Both the position numbers and the translations under genes were made by a program. 64,000 nucleotides of DNA, from NCBI RefSeq assembly GCF_000685865.1, contig NZ_JMKS01000004.1, positions 50,946-114,945 of the forward strand. Reading direction: 5' to 3'. Under the pieces are notes generated by a model. It was not told where the DNA came from, made no database searches, and worked only from the letters and a program-made list of their open reading frames with translations. Below, piece after piece: positions 51,775 through 60,075 of the stretch (its first letter is position 1; every line of letters starts with the position of its first letter). Source of the DNA: Exiguobacterium antarcticum DSM 14480. Its GTDB lineage: Bacteria > Bacillota > Bacilli > Exiguobacteriales > Exiguobacteriaceae.

Positions 51775-52065
51775 ATGCAGGACGGACAGTACGCCGCGAC
51801 CTATACGCGGGATCAGGAACGGATTTTCGGTAAGTTGGACGTCGCAGGGGATGCACTTTACTTCAGCTCATGGGGCAAGCACCGCAAGAACAGCGAATAC
51901 CCGCAACGAGGGCATATCATCAGCCGCTCACGCGTCTGGGTGATGGCAAAGGATGTCGAGGTACACGGTGAGTGGGATGACGCACAGGAAGCACGTTTTG
52001 CGGCAATCAAGAGGAACATGGAACGGGAGGTCGCGCAGGGGGATTTCCAGGAGAAGCTATTTTAG
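51775..52065 (+). CDS. Small prophage protein
   Basis: A 96-residue protein (MQDGQYAATYTRDQERIFGK). ATG 51775 follows GGAGGG; an open frame continues upstream through the hairpin leader but has no start with a site. It lies just before the methyltransferase. Function unknown. Confidence 0.5.
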   Translation: MQDGQYAATYTRDQERIFGKLDVAGDALYFSSWGKHRKNSEYPQRGHIISRSRVWVMAKDVEVHGEWDDAQEARFAAIKRNMEREVAQGDFQEKLF

Positions 52066-52076
52066 GAGGGGTATCG

Positions 52077-53090
52077 TTGATTAAAATACTCGAACTGTTC
52101 GGCGGTATCGGAGCGCCGCGTAAAGCATTGATCAATCTTGGCATCGATCACAAGTCGATTGATTACGTCGAGATTCAGGAAAACCGGGTGAGGGCGTACA
52201 ATGCCCTCTACGATCACCGGCATAAACCGCAATCGGTCATTGGTTGGGACTTGCGGCCGGATGTCTTGGTCCACGGGAGTCCCTGCCAAGATAACTCACG
52301 CGCCCAGTTCAGTAGCCGGATTGATGCGTCACTCAAACAACGGGGAGCAGGCAAGGACAGCGGGACACGCAGCTCGTTGATGCACGAAACGATTAAGATT
52401 ATCCGTAACATGGGCGAATGGAAACCGAAAACGGTCATTTGGGAGAACGTCGTCGGGGTCCTTGATAAGCGGACCATCCCAGCATTTAATGAATATTTGC
52501 GAGACATGACGGAATTTGGGTACACGAACACCTTTGATGTCATCGATGCCCGGGATTACGGCGTCCCACAAGCGAGAGAACGGGTTTTCTGCGTCTCGAC
52601 GCTCGGAGAAGCCTTCCAGTTCCACCAGATGACGAAGCGCCCGATGCAACCCATCTCGCAGTATTTGGAGCAGGACGTCACGGATTCACAGTACATGATC
52701 ACGATTCCATCGATGCTCAACAAGATCGAGGAGTTCAACCCGGTACAACGAGGGGATGCCTACAAACGCCGACTGGGTGTCATTGACGAGTTCTGTTGGA
52801 CCATCACCGAACGGCAAGACCGTTGTCCGAACGCAGGCATCATTCGTCTCGACGATCAACCGGCGTACCGCTACCTGACCGAACGAGAAGTCTGGCGCTT
52901 GATGGGATTCGATGACGCGGACTTTGATTTAATGCTGCACCAGTTTCCGATGAAGCCGGGCAAACGAAACGCCACGCTGTATGCACTCGCAGGGAATAGC
53001 ATCGTCGTGCCAGTCCTTGAAGCCATCTTCGAAGTCCTGCTGCTGAATCAGACGAGTAGTGCGCCTGTTTTGCAGGAATGCTTATTTTAG
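52077..53090 (+). CDS. DNA (cytosine-5) methyltransferase
   Basis: A 337-residue C5 methyltransferase. Motif I ILELFGGIGAPRKAL, motif IV GSPCQD near residue 70 with the catalytic cysteine, motif VI WENVVGVL near residue 122, motif VIII DYGVPQARERVF, and motif X YALAGNSIVVPVLEAIF. The target-recognition region is short. No restriction enzyme gene is near, so it probably protects phage DNA from host restriction. Start TTG 52077 is well spaced from AGGAGGGG. Confidence 0.93.
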   Translation: MIKILELFGGIGAPRKALINLGIDHKSIDYVEIQENRVRAYNALYDHRHKPQSVIGWDLRPDVLVHGSPCQDNSRAQFSSRIDASLKQRGAGKDSGTRSSLMHETIKIIRNMGEWKPKTVIWENVVGVLDKRTIPAFNEYLRDMTEFGYTNTFDVIDARDYGVPQARERVFCVSTLGEAFQFHQMTKRPMQPISQYLEQDVTDSQYMITIPSMLNKIEEFNPVQRGDAYKRRLGVIDEFCWTITERQDRCPNAGIIRLDDQPAYRYLTEREVWRLMGFDDADFDLMLHQFPMKPGKRNATLYALAGNSIVVPVLEAIFEVLLLNQTSSAPVLQECLF

Positions 53091-53100
53091 GAGGGAGACC

Positions 53101-53400
53101 ATGACGAAATACGAGGTACCACCGAAAAAGGAACTGTATGAGCATTACATCGATGCTAATATGACGATTACGTGGCTTGCTGGTCATTATCACGTCAGCG
53201 AACGCGTCGTCAAACGTTGGTTGAAGCTACACGGATTGAAGAAGCTGGGTAGAACGGACCTCGTCACCCGTGCCATGTACACCCTGCTGTCGCATGGGTT
53301 CTCGGGAAGGGACGTCGCCGTCCTGTTCGACACGACGCATACGGCGGTGTTTAAGGCGAAAAGCGTGTATGAGAAGCAACTGAGGGAGGGAACGGAATGA
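53101..53400 (+). CDS. HTH prophage protein
   Basis: A 99-residue protein with a helix-turn-helix (TWLAGHYHVSERVVKRWLKL) and a second one near the C-terminus (GRDVAVLFDTTHTAVFKA). ATG 53101 follows AGGAGGG. Possibly a terminase-like or regulatory DNA-binding protein. Confidence 0.55.
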   Translation: MTKYEVPPKKELYEHYIDANMTITWLAGHYHVSERVVKRWLKLHGLKKLGRTDLVTRAMYTLLSHGFSGRDVAVLFDTTHTAVFKAKSVYEKQLREGTE

Positions 53401-53726
53401 ACATCGAAGTCGGCAAACAATATCGGTACATCTCGCATAAAGGATTGCGTCCGCATCCAAACGAACGCATCGAGGACGGCACGATCGTCACGGTTACGGT
53501 CATCATGCCGGGTGGTGTCATGCTCGAAGGGTACGAGTATCCGCACAAGGCGGAGCGTTTGCAGGAGCTGATGCAAGAGTTACCAGTTTATTCTCCCACT
53601 AGCACCGACACTCCTGATAAGATAAAGTTAGCGTTTGCAAAACAAGTCGATGCTGCCCTTGCGGCAGGAATCATGATAGAGGAGCTGAGTGAATGGATGA
53701 ACGAACGAGATTTGACGTCGAGATAG
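53397..53726 (+). CDS. Prophage protein of unknown function
   Basis: A 109-residue protein: a beta-rich first half (GKQYRYISHKGLRPHPNERI) and a helical tail. It starts at an ATGA overlap. The next gene begins with a similar GKKYQVICQS opening, so the two may share a domain. Function unknown. Confidence 0.5.
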   Translation: MNIEVGKQYRYISHKGLRPHPNERIEDGTIVTVTVIMPGGVMLEGYEYPHKAERLQELMQELPVYSPTSTDTPDKIKLAFAKQVDAALAAGIMIEELSEWMNERDLTSR

Positions 53727-54196
53727 GAAAAAAGTATCAGGTAATATGTCAGTCTATATACACCGCAACGGGACAACTGCTTGAAACAGGAGTTTTTTTC
53801 GAAGTCATAAGTGTTTCTACGACTGACTACGTCAAAGTAAAGTTTTTAAAAGATGGTAGAGAAAAAATCACACTTTTTCACATCAGCAAAATGAATGACG
53901 ACTCCGTTTTCCAAACAGATGAATCAGTAGGGTTGAACACGAAAATCAGACGTCCGTTACTGGAGCATGTGGCAATGGCAGGAGAAAAAGAAACGTTTAG
54001 TAGTGAGTCACCTACTTGGCGTTTACATTGTTTCACGAATGCGAAAGATGATATCAACTTTATCGAGCGTGAATTGGACGTGCTTTATACTTGGAGTGAA
54101 CAGCACGAATTACACACGGATCACTACGGTGAAAAGGCATACGACCAAAGCGTCCAGCAAGCGCTCATCGAACGGTATCAGAATTTACGAAAATAA
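53693..54196 (+). CDS. Prophage protein of unknown function
   Basis: A 167-residue protein (MDERTRFDVEIGKKYQVICQ). It overlaps the previous gene by 34 bases and ends at a terminator. Its composition is more AT-rich than the genes around it. No family recognised. Confidence 0.5.
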   Translation: MDERTRFDVEIGKKYQVICQSIYTATGQLLETGVFFEVISVSTTDYVKVKFLKDGREKITLFHISKMNDDSVFQTDESVGLNTKIRRPLLEHVAMAGEKETFSSESPTWRLHCFTNAKDDINFIERELDVLYTWSEQHELHTDHYGEKAYDQSVQQALIERYQNLRK

Positions 54197-54198
54197 GC

Positions 54199-54222
54199 AG
54201 GCGTCCTTCGGGGCGTCTTTTT
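54199..54222 (+). terminator. Terminator of the early/middle operon
   Basis: AGGCGTCC pairs with GGGCGTCT (with G-U pairs), TTCG loop, five T. First of three similar terminators in this region. Confidence 0.75.
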
Positions 54223-54254
54223 AGGTGAAGGAAAAATGAAGGAATTGGAGAGTA

Positions 54255-54413
54255 ATGGCACGCTTTTTCAAGGTATGCTTGTACTGTACAAATCCACACG
54301 TCCCTCCTTTCATGTGGGCAGGTACACCAACGGATAAGCGACGAGTCATCCATCCCTTGCATGATTCACCGTTTATCCCTTGCCAACAGCGCATGACGCA
54401 GCCACACACATAG
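54255..54413 (+). CDS. 52-residue cysteine-containing protein
   Basis: MARFFKVCLYCTNPHVPPFM and on, with a CLYC pair and one later cysteine, so it may bind zinc. GGAG lies seven bases before the ATG. A hairpin (AAGACTTCCGAGTCGTCTT) follows the stop. Coding is plausible, not certain. Confidence 0.4.
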   Translation: MARFFKVCLYCTNPHVPPFMWAGTPTDKRRVIHPLHDSPFIPCQQRMTQPHT

Positions 54414-54573
54414 CAAAGACTTCCGAGTCGTCTTAGTCGGGCGGAGTGGTCGTGCGTTGTTTGCAGGATATGATACAGATAGTCGTAGGGCATTGAGGTG
54501 GGAGAATAGCGTCAAAATGAAAGATAAGCTATTGCAATGCGACTTTATAGAGAATAACACTTCGCATATCTTG

Positions 54574-54716
54574 TTACACGGTGGCGGAATAGGTAGACGA
54601 ACGCAGAAATGCGGAGTGCGGCGTTATCACTCTGAACATGAGCCTTTCCGGGAGGCTTAATAAACTGGTGCCTGAAATCATGTTCATGCAAGGTGCAAAT
54701 CCTTGCCCGTGTAACA
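54574..54716 (+). ncRNA. tRNA-like RNA with enlarged central domain
   Basis: The 5' part TACACGGTGGCGGAATAGG and the following TAGACG copy the acceptor strand and D-arm of a leucine tRNA. The 3' part is a T-arm (GCAAGG-TGCAAAT-CCTTGC, 54688-54706) and an acceptor strand CCGTGTA, which pairs perfectly with 54575-54581 (eight pairs with the flanking T-A). Between them lie about 87 bases instead of 35-45. They fold as CGCA-GAAA-TGCG, GAGTG-N9-CACTC, and a perfect 9-bp helix (TGAACATGA with TCATGTTCA) capped by AGCCT-TTCCGGG-AGGCT, a 5-bp, 7-base hairpin like an anticodon arm. No CCA is encoded in place. A terminator follows. Confidence 0.65.
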
Positions 54717-54724
54717 GATATGAC

Positions 54725-54749
54725 AAGCATCCTTCGGGGTGCTTTTTTT
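54725..54749 (+). terminator. Terminator of the tRNA-like RNA
   Basis: AAGCATCC pairs with GGGTGCTT, TTCG loop, seven T. The last T residues also form the first stem of the leader element that follows. Confidence 0.88.
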
Positions 54750-54797
54750 CGTGTCTTGCAACCAGTGGGTACCGCCCGTTGTTTGGAGTACACGAAA
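54747..54797 (+). ncRNA. Structured leader element, copy A
   Basis: Outer stem TTTCGTGT with ACACGAAA (8 bp), then the fixed sequence CTTGCAAC (54755-54762), an inner CAAC/GTTG pairing, and the fixed TGGAG (54784-54788). Copy B at 55045-55101 keeps the fixed parts but has a different, still complementary outer stem. It ends at the ribosome binding site of the next gene. Confidence 0.6.
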
Positions 54798-54809
54798 GGA
54801 GCAAGGCAC

Positions 54810-55010
54810 ATGTCCAAACTGAAACTGCATGACCGCGTGAAGACGACGTACAAGAATTCGCCGAACCGTAGTGGTGTGATCACCACGTTGTTGCCAGAAA
54901 CAGCGACCATTCGAGTAAGGGATTGCGATGGGAAGTACAAAAGCGAGATTCACATGTTGTACCGGTTGGCGTTGGACAGGGGCGAGCCTCCTGGAGTGGC
55001 ACATACTTAA
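54810..55010 (+). CDS. Small beta-rich prophage protein
   Basis: A 66-residue protein (MSKLKLHDRVKTTYKNSPNR) with an SH3-like run of short strands. AAAGGAG precedes the ATG. It is bracketed by the two structured leaders and their terminators. Function unknown. Confidence 0.6.
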   Translation: MSKLKLHDRVKTTYKNSPNRSGVITTLLPETATIRVRDCDGKYKSEIHMLYRLALDRGEPPGVAHT

Positions 55011-55020
55011 GAGATAACCA

Positions 55021-55046
55021 AGGCGCCCTAACCGGCGTCTTTTTTT
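55021..55046 (+). terminator. Terminator before the terminase genes
   Basis: AGGCGCC pairs with GGCGTCT (one G-U), six-base loop, seven T. The last T residues belong to leader copy B. Confidence 0.75.
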
Positions 55047-55101
55047 ATGCCTTGCAACGAGCCGATGGGGATAGCCCTAGTCGGTTGGCTGGAGAGCATA
55101 A
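55045..55101 (+). ncRNA. Structured leader element, copy B
   Basis: Outer stem TTATGC with GCATAA, then CTTGCAAC (55051-55058), CAAC pairing with GTTG (55084-55087), an inner CCGA/TCGG and GGG/CCC stem, and TGGAG (55090-55094). It lies 20 bases before the terminase small subunit start. Confidence 0.6.
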
Positions 55102-55120
55102 GAGAGAGGGGGTGGTGCAG

Positions 55121-55537
55121 ATGGCGAATCCAAAGTATGAAGAATGGAAAACAGAAGAAGGTCTGAAACAGATAGAAGACTGGGCAGAAAAAGGACTGAC
55201 GAACGAACAAATCGCCAAGAATATGGGGATTGCGGCAAGTACGTTATATAACTGGCTAAATGATCATGTGGAGATTTTGGAGTCCATAAAGATGGGCAAG
55301 GCGGTCGCAGATGCGATTGTCCAGAACGCGTTGTTTAACAGTGCGATTGGCTTCCATTACGACGAGGAAAGCCTGACCAACGATGGACATGTGGTGGAAC
55401 TGAAGAAATACGCGAAGCCAAACACCACTGCCCAAATCTTTTGGCTGAAGAATCGGAAGAGTGAATGGAACGACAAGCAAGAGATGGACGTTAACGTACG
55501 GACGGTGATTGTGGATGACATTACCGACGAGGATTAA
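55121..55537 (+). CDS. Terminase small subunit
   Basis: A 138-residue protein. The N-terminal helix-turn-helix GLTNEQIAKNMGIAASTLYN, then WLNDH, binds packaging sites, and the middle ELKKYAKPNTTAQIFWLKNR segment is common in small terminases. The end (DDITDED) overlaps the large subunit. It would select phage DNA for packaging. ATG 55121 follows a G-rich site; the longer frame upstream runs through leader B and is rejected. Confidence 0.82.
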   Translation: MANPKYEEWKTEEGLKQIEDWAEKGLTNEQIAKNMGIAASTLYNWLNDHVEILESIKMGKAVADAIVQNALFNSAIGFHYDEESLTNDGHVVELKKYAKPNTTAQIFWLKNRKSEWNDKQEMDVNVRTVIVDDITDED

Positions 55538-56792
55538 CACCAACGTCCGCTCGATGAAAGAGATTGTCGGCGGTGGTTACGGCAAGGCATGGAACTACCG
55601 GGGACGTTATCTCGCCATCAAAGGTGGTCGTGGTAGCAAGAAATCGAAGACGATGGCACTCCGGTGGATGAAGATGCTGAAACAGTACGAAAGCGCCAAT
55701 CTTCTCGTCATCCGGCAAGTGTTCAAGGACTTACGGGACAGCGCCTTTGCCGATTTGGAATGGGCAGCACATCAACTCGACGTCCATAACGAATGGCATT
55801 TCAAGGTATCGCCGCTCGAGATCGTCAACGTCATCACCGGGCAGAAGATCCTGTTCCGCGGTCTTGATAAACCGATGAGTGTCACGTCCATCACCGTCAC
55901 CAAGGGTCAACTGTGTTGGTGTTGGATGGAGGAAGCCTATCAGATTCACTCAGAGGACGCCTTCGACAAGATTGACATGTCGATTCGGGGACGCACCGAC
56001 GTCTTCAAGCAGATTGTCGTCACTTTGAACCCGTGGAATGACAAGCATTGGATCAAGCGGCGCTTTTTTGACGTGGAGGACGAGGATATCCTTGCCATGA
56101 CGACGACGTACCAATGCAATGAGTTCCTGGACGAGGCGGATTTAAAGCTGTTCCGCTGGATGAAGGAGAACCGACCGCGGCGCTACCGTATCGAGGGTGA
56201 AGGACACTGGGGCATCTCGGAAGGTGTCATCTTCGATAACTGGCGAGTGGAAGAGTTCAATCATCAGGACATCGCCAAGATCCCGGACATCAAATCGGCA
56301 TTCGGTATCGACTTTGGGTACACGGCTGACCCGACGGCATTTATTTCGGCACTCGTCGATATGAAAGCCAAGCGTCTCTATATCTTTGATGAGCATTCGG
56401 AACAAGGGATGCTGACGAGTGAGATTGCCGACATGGTCAAGCGGAAGGGCTACGCCAAGGAGATGATTGTCGCGGATGGACAGGAGAAACGATTGATTGA
56501 AGAACTCAGGCGGTCGGGTATCTCCCGTATCGTCGCCGCTCGCAAGCTACCGCACAGCATCATCGCCGGTATTCAGTTCTTGCAGGACTTTGAAATCATC
56601 GTCCATCCGACATGCCATGAGGTACAAGTCGAGTTCGAGAACTATGTCTGGAAGAAAGACAAGGTGAGCGACAAACAAATCAACGAGCCTATCGACGAGT
56701 ACAATCACTTGATCGATGCGCTCCGTTATGCCGTTGAGTATCTCCACGTTAAGCCGAAAAAGCGGCGTGAGAATAGAAGATTACTGTTTTAG
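55515..56792 (+). CDS. Terminase large subunit (PBSX type)
   Basis: A 425-residue packaging motor of the Terminase_3/XtmB type. ATPase: Walker A KGGRGSKKSKT near residue 33 and Walker B LCWCWMEEAYQ near residue 130. Nuclease: SAFGIDFGYTADPTAF near residue 255 and the late acid-rich PIDEYNHLIDALRYAVEY. ATG 55515 (or TTG 55509) overlaps the small subunit by 23 bases. It cuts and drives DNA into the prohead. Confidence 0.93.
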   Translation: MTLPTRINTNVRSMKEIVGGGYGKAWNYRGRYLAIKGGRGSKKSKTMALRWMKMLKQYESANLLVIRQVFKDLRDSAFADLEWAAHQLDVHNEWHFKVSPLEIVNVITGQKILFRGLDKPMSVTSITVTKGQLCWCWMEEAYQIHSEDAFDKIDMSIRGRTDVFKQIVVTLNPWNDKHWIKRRFFDVEDEDILAMTTTYQCNEFLDEADLKLFRWMKENRPRRYRIEGEGHWGISEGVIFDNWRVEEFNHQDIAKIPDIKSAFGIDFGYTADPTAFISALVDMKAKRLYIFDEHSEQGMLTSEIADMVKRKGYAKEMIVADGQEKRLIEELRRSGISRIVAARKLPHSIIAGIQFLQDFEIIVHPTCHEVQVEFENYVWKKDKVSDKQINEPIDEYNHLIDALRYAVEYLHVKPKKRRENRRLLF

Positions 56793-56803
56793 GAGGTGAA
56801 TGA

Positions 56804-58303
56804 ATGAGCGTTAATGCAAGGTTAATCAAAAGTGCTGTCGGTGCCGTGCTCCCTATCGAGAAAGCGGCATTGACGACGAAAGAGGCAGGAGAATGGGTGA
56901 GTGCCCCGTATCCGCGAGATGGAATGCGTTTGATGGTGGAACAATCAACAATTCTCAGACAAGCCATCGATGCGTATGCCCACAACATCGCCGGATATGG
57001 TTTCCTACCGGAATACATCGAAGAAACGTCAAATGACACCGCGAAAGAAGCGGAATGGAACAAATTACAGGAGACACTCGACTGGATGGGGTTTGATGAA
57101 CCGCTCACGAAAGTGTTCAAACAGCTCGTTAATGACCGGGAGACAGTTGGGGAAGCCTTCATCGAAGTGCTCCGGGATAACAAGGGTGAAGTCATCGAAC
57201 TGATCCGCGTCAATCCCGACGACATGGAAGTCAGTAAGCCGGGCGCACCAGTAGAAGTAACGATTGAACGGATGGGCATTAAGAAGACCGCTCAACGTGC
57301 GTTCCGTCGGTTCCGACGTGGACAGAAGCAGTTCTTCAAGCAATTCAACGATCCACGGCAAATGGACCGCTTAACAGGTGATTATCTGCCGGAAAGTTCA
57401 ATCGGAACAGCGACAGAAATCGTTCACTGGAAGCTCGGTGACGCTGATTATGGTATTCCCCGCTGGATTGGACACGTTCCGTCACTCGCCGGCGCACGGA
57501 AGGCGGAAGAATTGAACTACCGCTACTTCACGCAAGGGCGTCATCTACCTGGTGCGCTCATCATCTCAGGTGGCGAGTTGACCGAAAAGAGTGAAGCACA
57601 GATTGCTCAGTACGCCAATGAGGTGGGCACCGAGGGGACACAACACAAAATGCTCGTCCTCGAAGTCGATGCGGTTAACGAGAATCTGACAGGTGAAGGT
57701 GGCGCGACCGCTCCTAAGGTTGAATTGAAATCGCTCGCTGACATGCTCCAAAAGGACGCTCTTTTCCTTGAGTACGACGACAAGGCACGGGATAAACTCC
57801 TGTCTGTCTTCCGTTTGCCTCCGGTGTACGTTGGCTTATCCAGTGATTACAACCGCGCGACGGTCGAAGAAGCCCGCCGTATCGCTGAGGAACAGGTCTT
57901 CCAACCCGAGCGGATGGAGATTGAGATGATGTTCAATCGTTTATTGCTGCCATCGTACGGTTTCAAGCATGTCAAGGTGGCACTCGGAGCACCGGAACTG
58001 ACTGATGGTGAGCTAATCATCGCCGCTGTCGAGAAAGCTGGGGCCTCATTATCCGTCAATGAGAAGCGTGCCGTCATTGGTCCGCTCCTCGGGAAAGAGT
58101 TGGAACCACTTCCGGACGAACAATATGACCTCCCTTCGGGTGATAACGTCGTTTCTCCAACGCAACAGCTCGCTCAAGCGACGGGAGAAGCATTAGCCAA
58201 GGCAGAGGGTGGCGTCATCAAGGACGTGCTCAAAGACGTGCGGGACGAGCTTAACGAACTGAATGATGTCGTCGGTGGTTGGAAGGGTGAGGGCGATGTG
58301 TGA
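56804..58303 (+). CDS. Phage portal protein (PBSX family)
   Basis: A 499-residue portal of the PBSX/XkdE type, the twelve-subunit ring through which DNA enters the head. Features are the N-terminal RDGMRLMVEQSTILRQAIDA helix, the YGIPRWIGH clip-region motif, and RLPPVYVGLSSDYNRATVEE with the long helix after it. AGGAGGT precedes the ATG. Its 3' end overlaps the next gene by eight bases. Confidence 0.9.
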   Translation: MSVNARLIKSAVGAVLPIEKAALTTKEAGEWVSAPYPRDGMRLMVEQSTILRQAIDAYAHNIAGYGFLPEYIEETSNDTAKEAEWNKLQETLDWMGFDEPLTKVFKQLVNDRETVGEAFIEVLRDNKGEVIELIRVNPDDMEVSKPGAPVEVTIERMGIKKTAQRAFRRFRRGQKQFFKQFNDPRQMDRLTGDYLPESSIGTATEIVHWKLGDADYGIPRWIGHVPSLAGARKAEELNYRYFTQGRHLPGALIISGGELTEKSEAQIAQYANEVGTEGTQHKMLVLEVDAVNENLTGEGGATAPKVELKSLADMLQKDALFLEYDDKARDKLLSVFRLPPVYVGLSSDYNRATVEEARRIAEEQVFQPERMEIEMMFNRLLLPSYGFKHVKVALGAPELTDGELIIAAVEKAGASLSVNEKRAVIGPLLGKELEPLPDEQYDLPSGDNVVSPTQQLAQATGEALAKAEGGVIKDVLKDVRDELNELNDVVGGWKGEGDV

Positions 58304-59171
58304 CATCTCTTTCATCACGAAGGCGGACGACGATGAGTTACGCGGCCTGCTGAAGGATTTTCCGGAAGTCGAATACCTGATTGAACGGATCAACGGACTG
58401 GAATCCCTCTTAGCCAAGCTCCTGCGGGAGCATCGGAAGGATTACATCACCGCGATCGAACTGTTTTACGCTGAAGTCGGGCAGACGATGGGCTTTGCGT
58501 TTCAGATGGGTTTACCGGGCGTTCTCGCATCCGTCACGATGGCGCCTGCCGTATCCCTGGCATTGATGCCGCACTTGCAGGAAGTTGCGTCTCACATTGC
58601 AAGCACGACGATGGCACGGATTGATAAGGACGTCGTGTTCAGTGCGATCAGTCCGAGCCGTATCCGCTTCATGCAGGCGTATTCGGATGAGTTGGGGAAG
58701 GTCCTCGACCAAAACACCGCCAACAAGGTGACGAAAGTCATCACCAGTACGTTGGAACAGCGCGGGAGTGTTGAGGATGTCATTCAAGCATTGAAAGATG
58801 AACCGGATTTCGACCGGGCACGGGCACGACGCGTTGCCATCACGGAAACGTTGACGGCTGCCAGTGTTGGGGACGATGAAGCGTATCGGCAATCACCTGC
58901 TGTCATTGGCGTGGAGTGGTTGCACAGCGGAGGACGCAAGAACAAACCCCGTCCGTCGCACGTCGCATTGAGCGGTACGCAGAAGGGGCTGAATGATTTC
59001 TTCGATGTCGAGGGCGAGATTGCGAAGTATCCGCGGGATACCTCATTGTCCGCGAAGCAACGGATCAACTGTCATTGCACGACGGTTCCGGTCGTTGACC
59101 CGAATATCTTAGGTTTATCCGCTGAGGAGAAGAACGCCATCCGCCAAGGAGCCATTGATCAATTTGAATAG
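58296..59171 (+). CDS. Phage head morphogenesis (minor head) protein
   Basis: A 291-residue protein of the SPP1 gp7/phage Mu gpF type. The C-terminal core has RARRVAITETLTAAS, the WLHSGGRKNKPRPSHVALSG histidine motif and the NCHCTTVPV end that mark the family. It sits between portal and protease/scaffold as expected. ATG 58296 overlaps the portal stop. Confidence 0.88.
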   Translation: MCDISFITKADDDELRGLLKDFPEVEYLIERINGLESLLAKLLREHRKDYITAIELFYAEVGQTMGFAFQMGLPGVLASVTMAPAVSLALMPHLQEVASHIASTTMARIDKDVVFSAISPSRIRFMQAYSDELGKVLDQNTANKVTKVITSTLEQRGSVEDVIQALKDEPDFDRARARRVAITETLTAASVGDDEAYRQSPAVIGVEWLHSGGRKNKPRPSHVALSGTQKGLNDFFDVEGEIAKYPRDTSLSAKQRINCHCTTVPVVDPNILGLSAEEKNAIRQGAIDQFE

Positions 59172-59181
59172 GAGGGCACTT

Positions 59182-60057
59182 ATGCCACGTGAAATCAAAA
59201 ACTTAGTTGTATCCCACGTCTCCATCGTGGACAAGGCCGCCAATAAGCGGTCTTTTTTGTTGACCAAAAGCGAGGAGCAGCCAAATGTTTCCCGCGACAT
59301 GAACATCCTCAAGCAGGATGCCTCACAGCAAATCGCTTACGGGATCGTGTATGAACCGCTCGTCAAAGATGCACACGACGACTACATGACGGCAGACGAA
59401 ATCGAGAAGGCGGCACACATCTTCCTCAAGGATTACCGCCAAATCGACAAGCAACACGATTTCACGTCACAAGTCGGGGACGTCATCGAGTCCTATATTG
59501 CTCCGGCTGACTTCGAACTGGGTGGCGAGACCGTCACGAAAGGCACGTGGGTCATGGCTGTCAAGGTAGCAGATGAGGTATGGACCGGCATCCAAAAGGG
59601 TGAATATACCGGCTTCTCACTCGCTGGCATGGGTGAGGTCATCGAAAAAGCGGAGGACCACAAGTCATTCCTTGCCAAAGTGAAAGATTCCGTCGCGGAA
59701 GTTCTCAAAGACATGGGGATTCTACCAGACGAACAGGGAGAGGAGGTGACAGACATGACACAGGAAGAATTGCAGAAGCAACTTGACTCGTTCAAGACCG
59801 AAATGATGGACCTCTTAAAATCCGCTCTCCCCGTTGCAAAAGCAGAGGAACCGGAAGCCGAGCCACAAGCAGAGCCAGAAGGCGACCAAGCTCAACAACA
59901 GGCTGAGCCGGAGGCATCTGAACTGGAGAAGGCACAGACGAAGATTGCAGAACTCGAAAAACAGCTATCTGTCCGACCGCTCCCGACTTCACACGAAGAA
60001 GTGACGAAAACAGCCGCAACATCTGATAAACCAACGTACGGCCAACATTTTGCATAA
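59182..60057 (+). CDS. XkdF-like prohead protease fused to scaffold
   Basis: A 291-residue protein. Residues 1-170 form an XkdF-type domain (IKNLVVSHVSIVDKAANKRS, then GIVYEPLVKDAHDDYMTADE and WTGIQKGEYTGFSLAG), a putative serine protease of the prohead. The rest is an acidic proline-, glutamate- and glutamine-rich coiled coil with the look of a scaffold. One gene thus supplies both roles. AGGAGGG precedes ATG 59182. Confidence 0.82.
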   Translation: MPREIKNLVVSHVSIVDKAANKRSFLLTKSEEQPNVSRDMNILKQDASQQIAYGIVYEPLVKDAHDDYMTADEIEKAAHIFLKDYRQIDKQHDFTSQVGDVIESYIAPADFELGGETVTKGTWVMAVKVADEVWTGIQKGEYTGFSLAGMGEVIEKAEDHKSFLAKVKDSVAEVLKDMGILPDEQGEEVTDMTQEELQKQLDSFKTEMMDLLKSALPVAKAEEPEAEPQAEPEGDQAQQQAEPEASELEKAQTKIAELEKQLSVRPLPTSHEEVTKTAATSDKPTYGQHFA

Positions 60058-60075
60058 CAGAGAGGATGACAACGA

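Noticed and set aside
54457..54660. A 67-codon open frame over the tRNA-like RNA
   Set aside because: Its product contains HGGGIGRRT, a typical spurious translation of a leucine-tRNA D-arm; the ribosome binding site is badly spaced, and the RNA structure explains the sequence better.
54574..54716. A normal tRNA-Leu gene
   Set aside because: The distance between D-arm and T-arm is about 87 bases, far above a tRNA even with a long variable arm; no single standard cloverleaf fits, and the length is too short for a usual group I intron in a tRNA.
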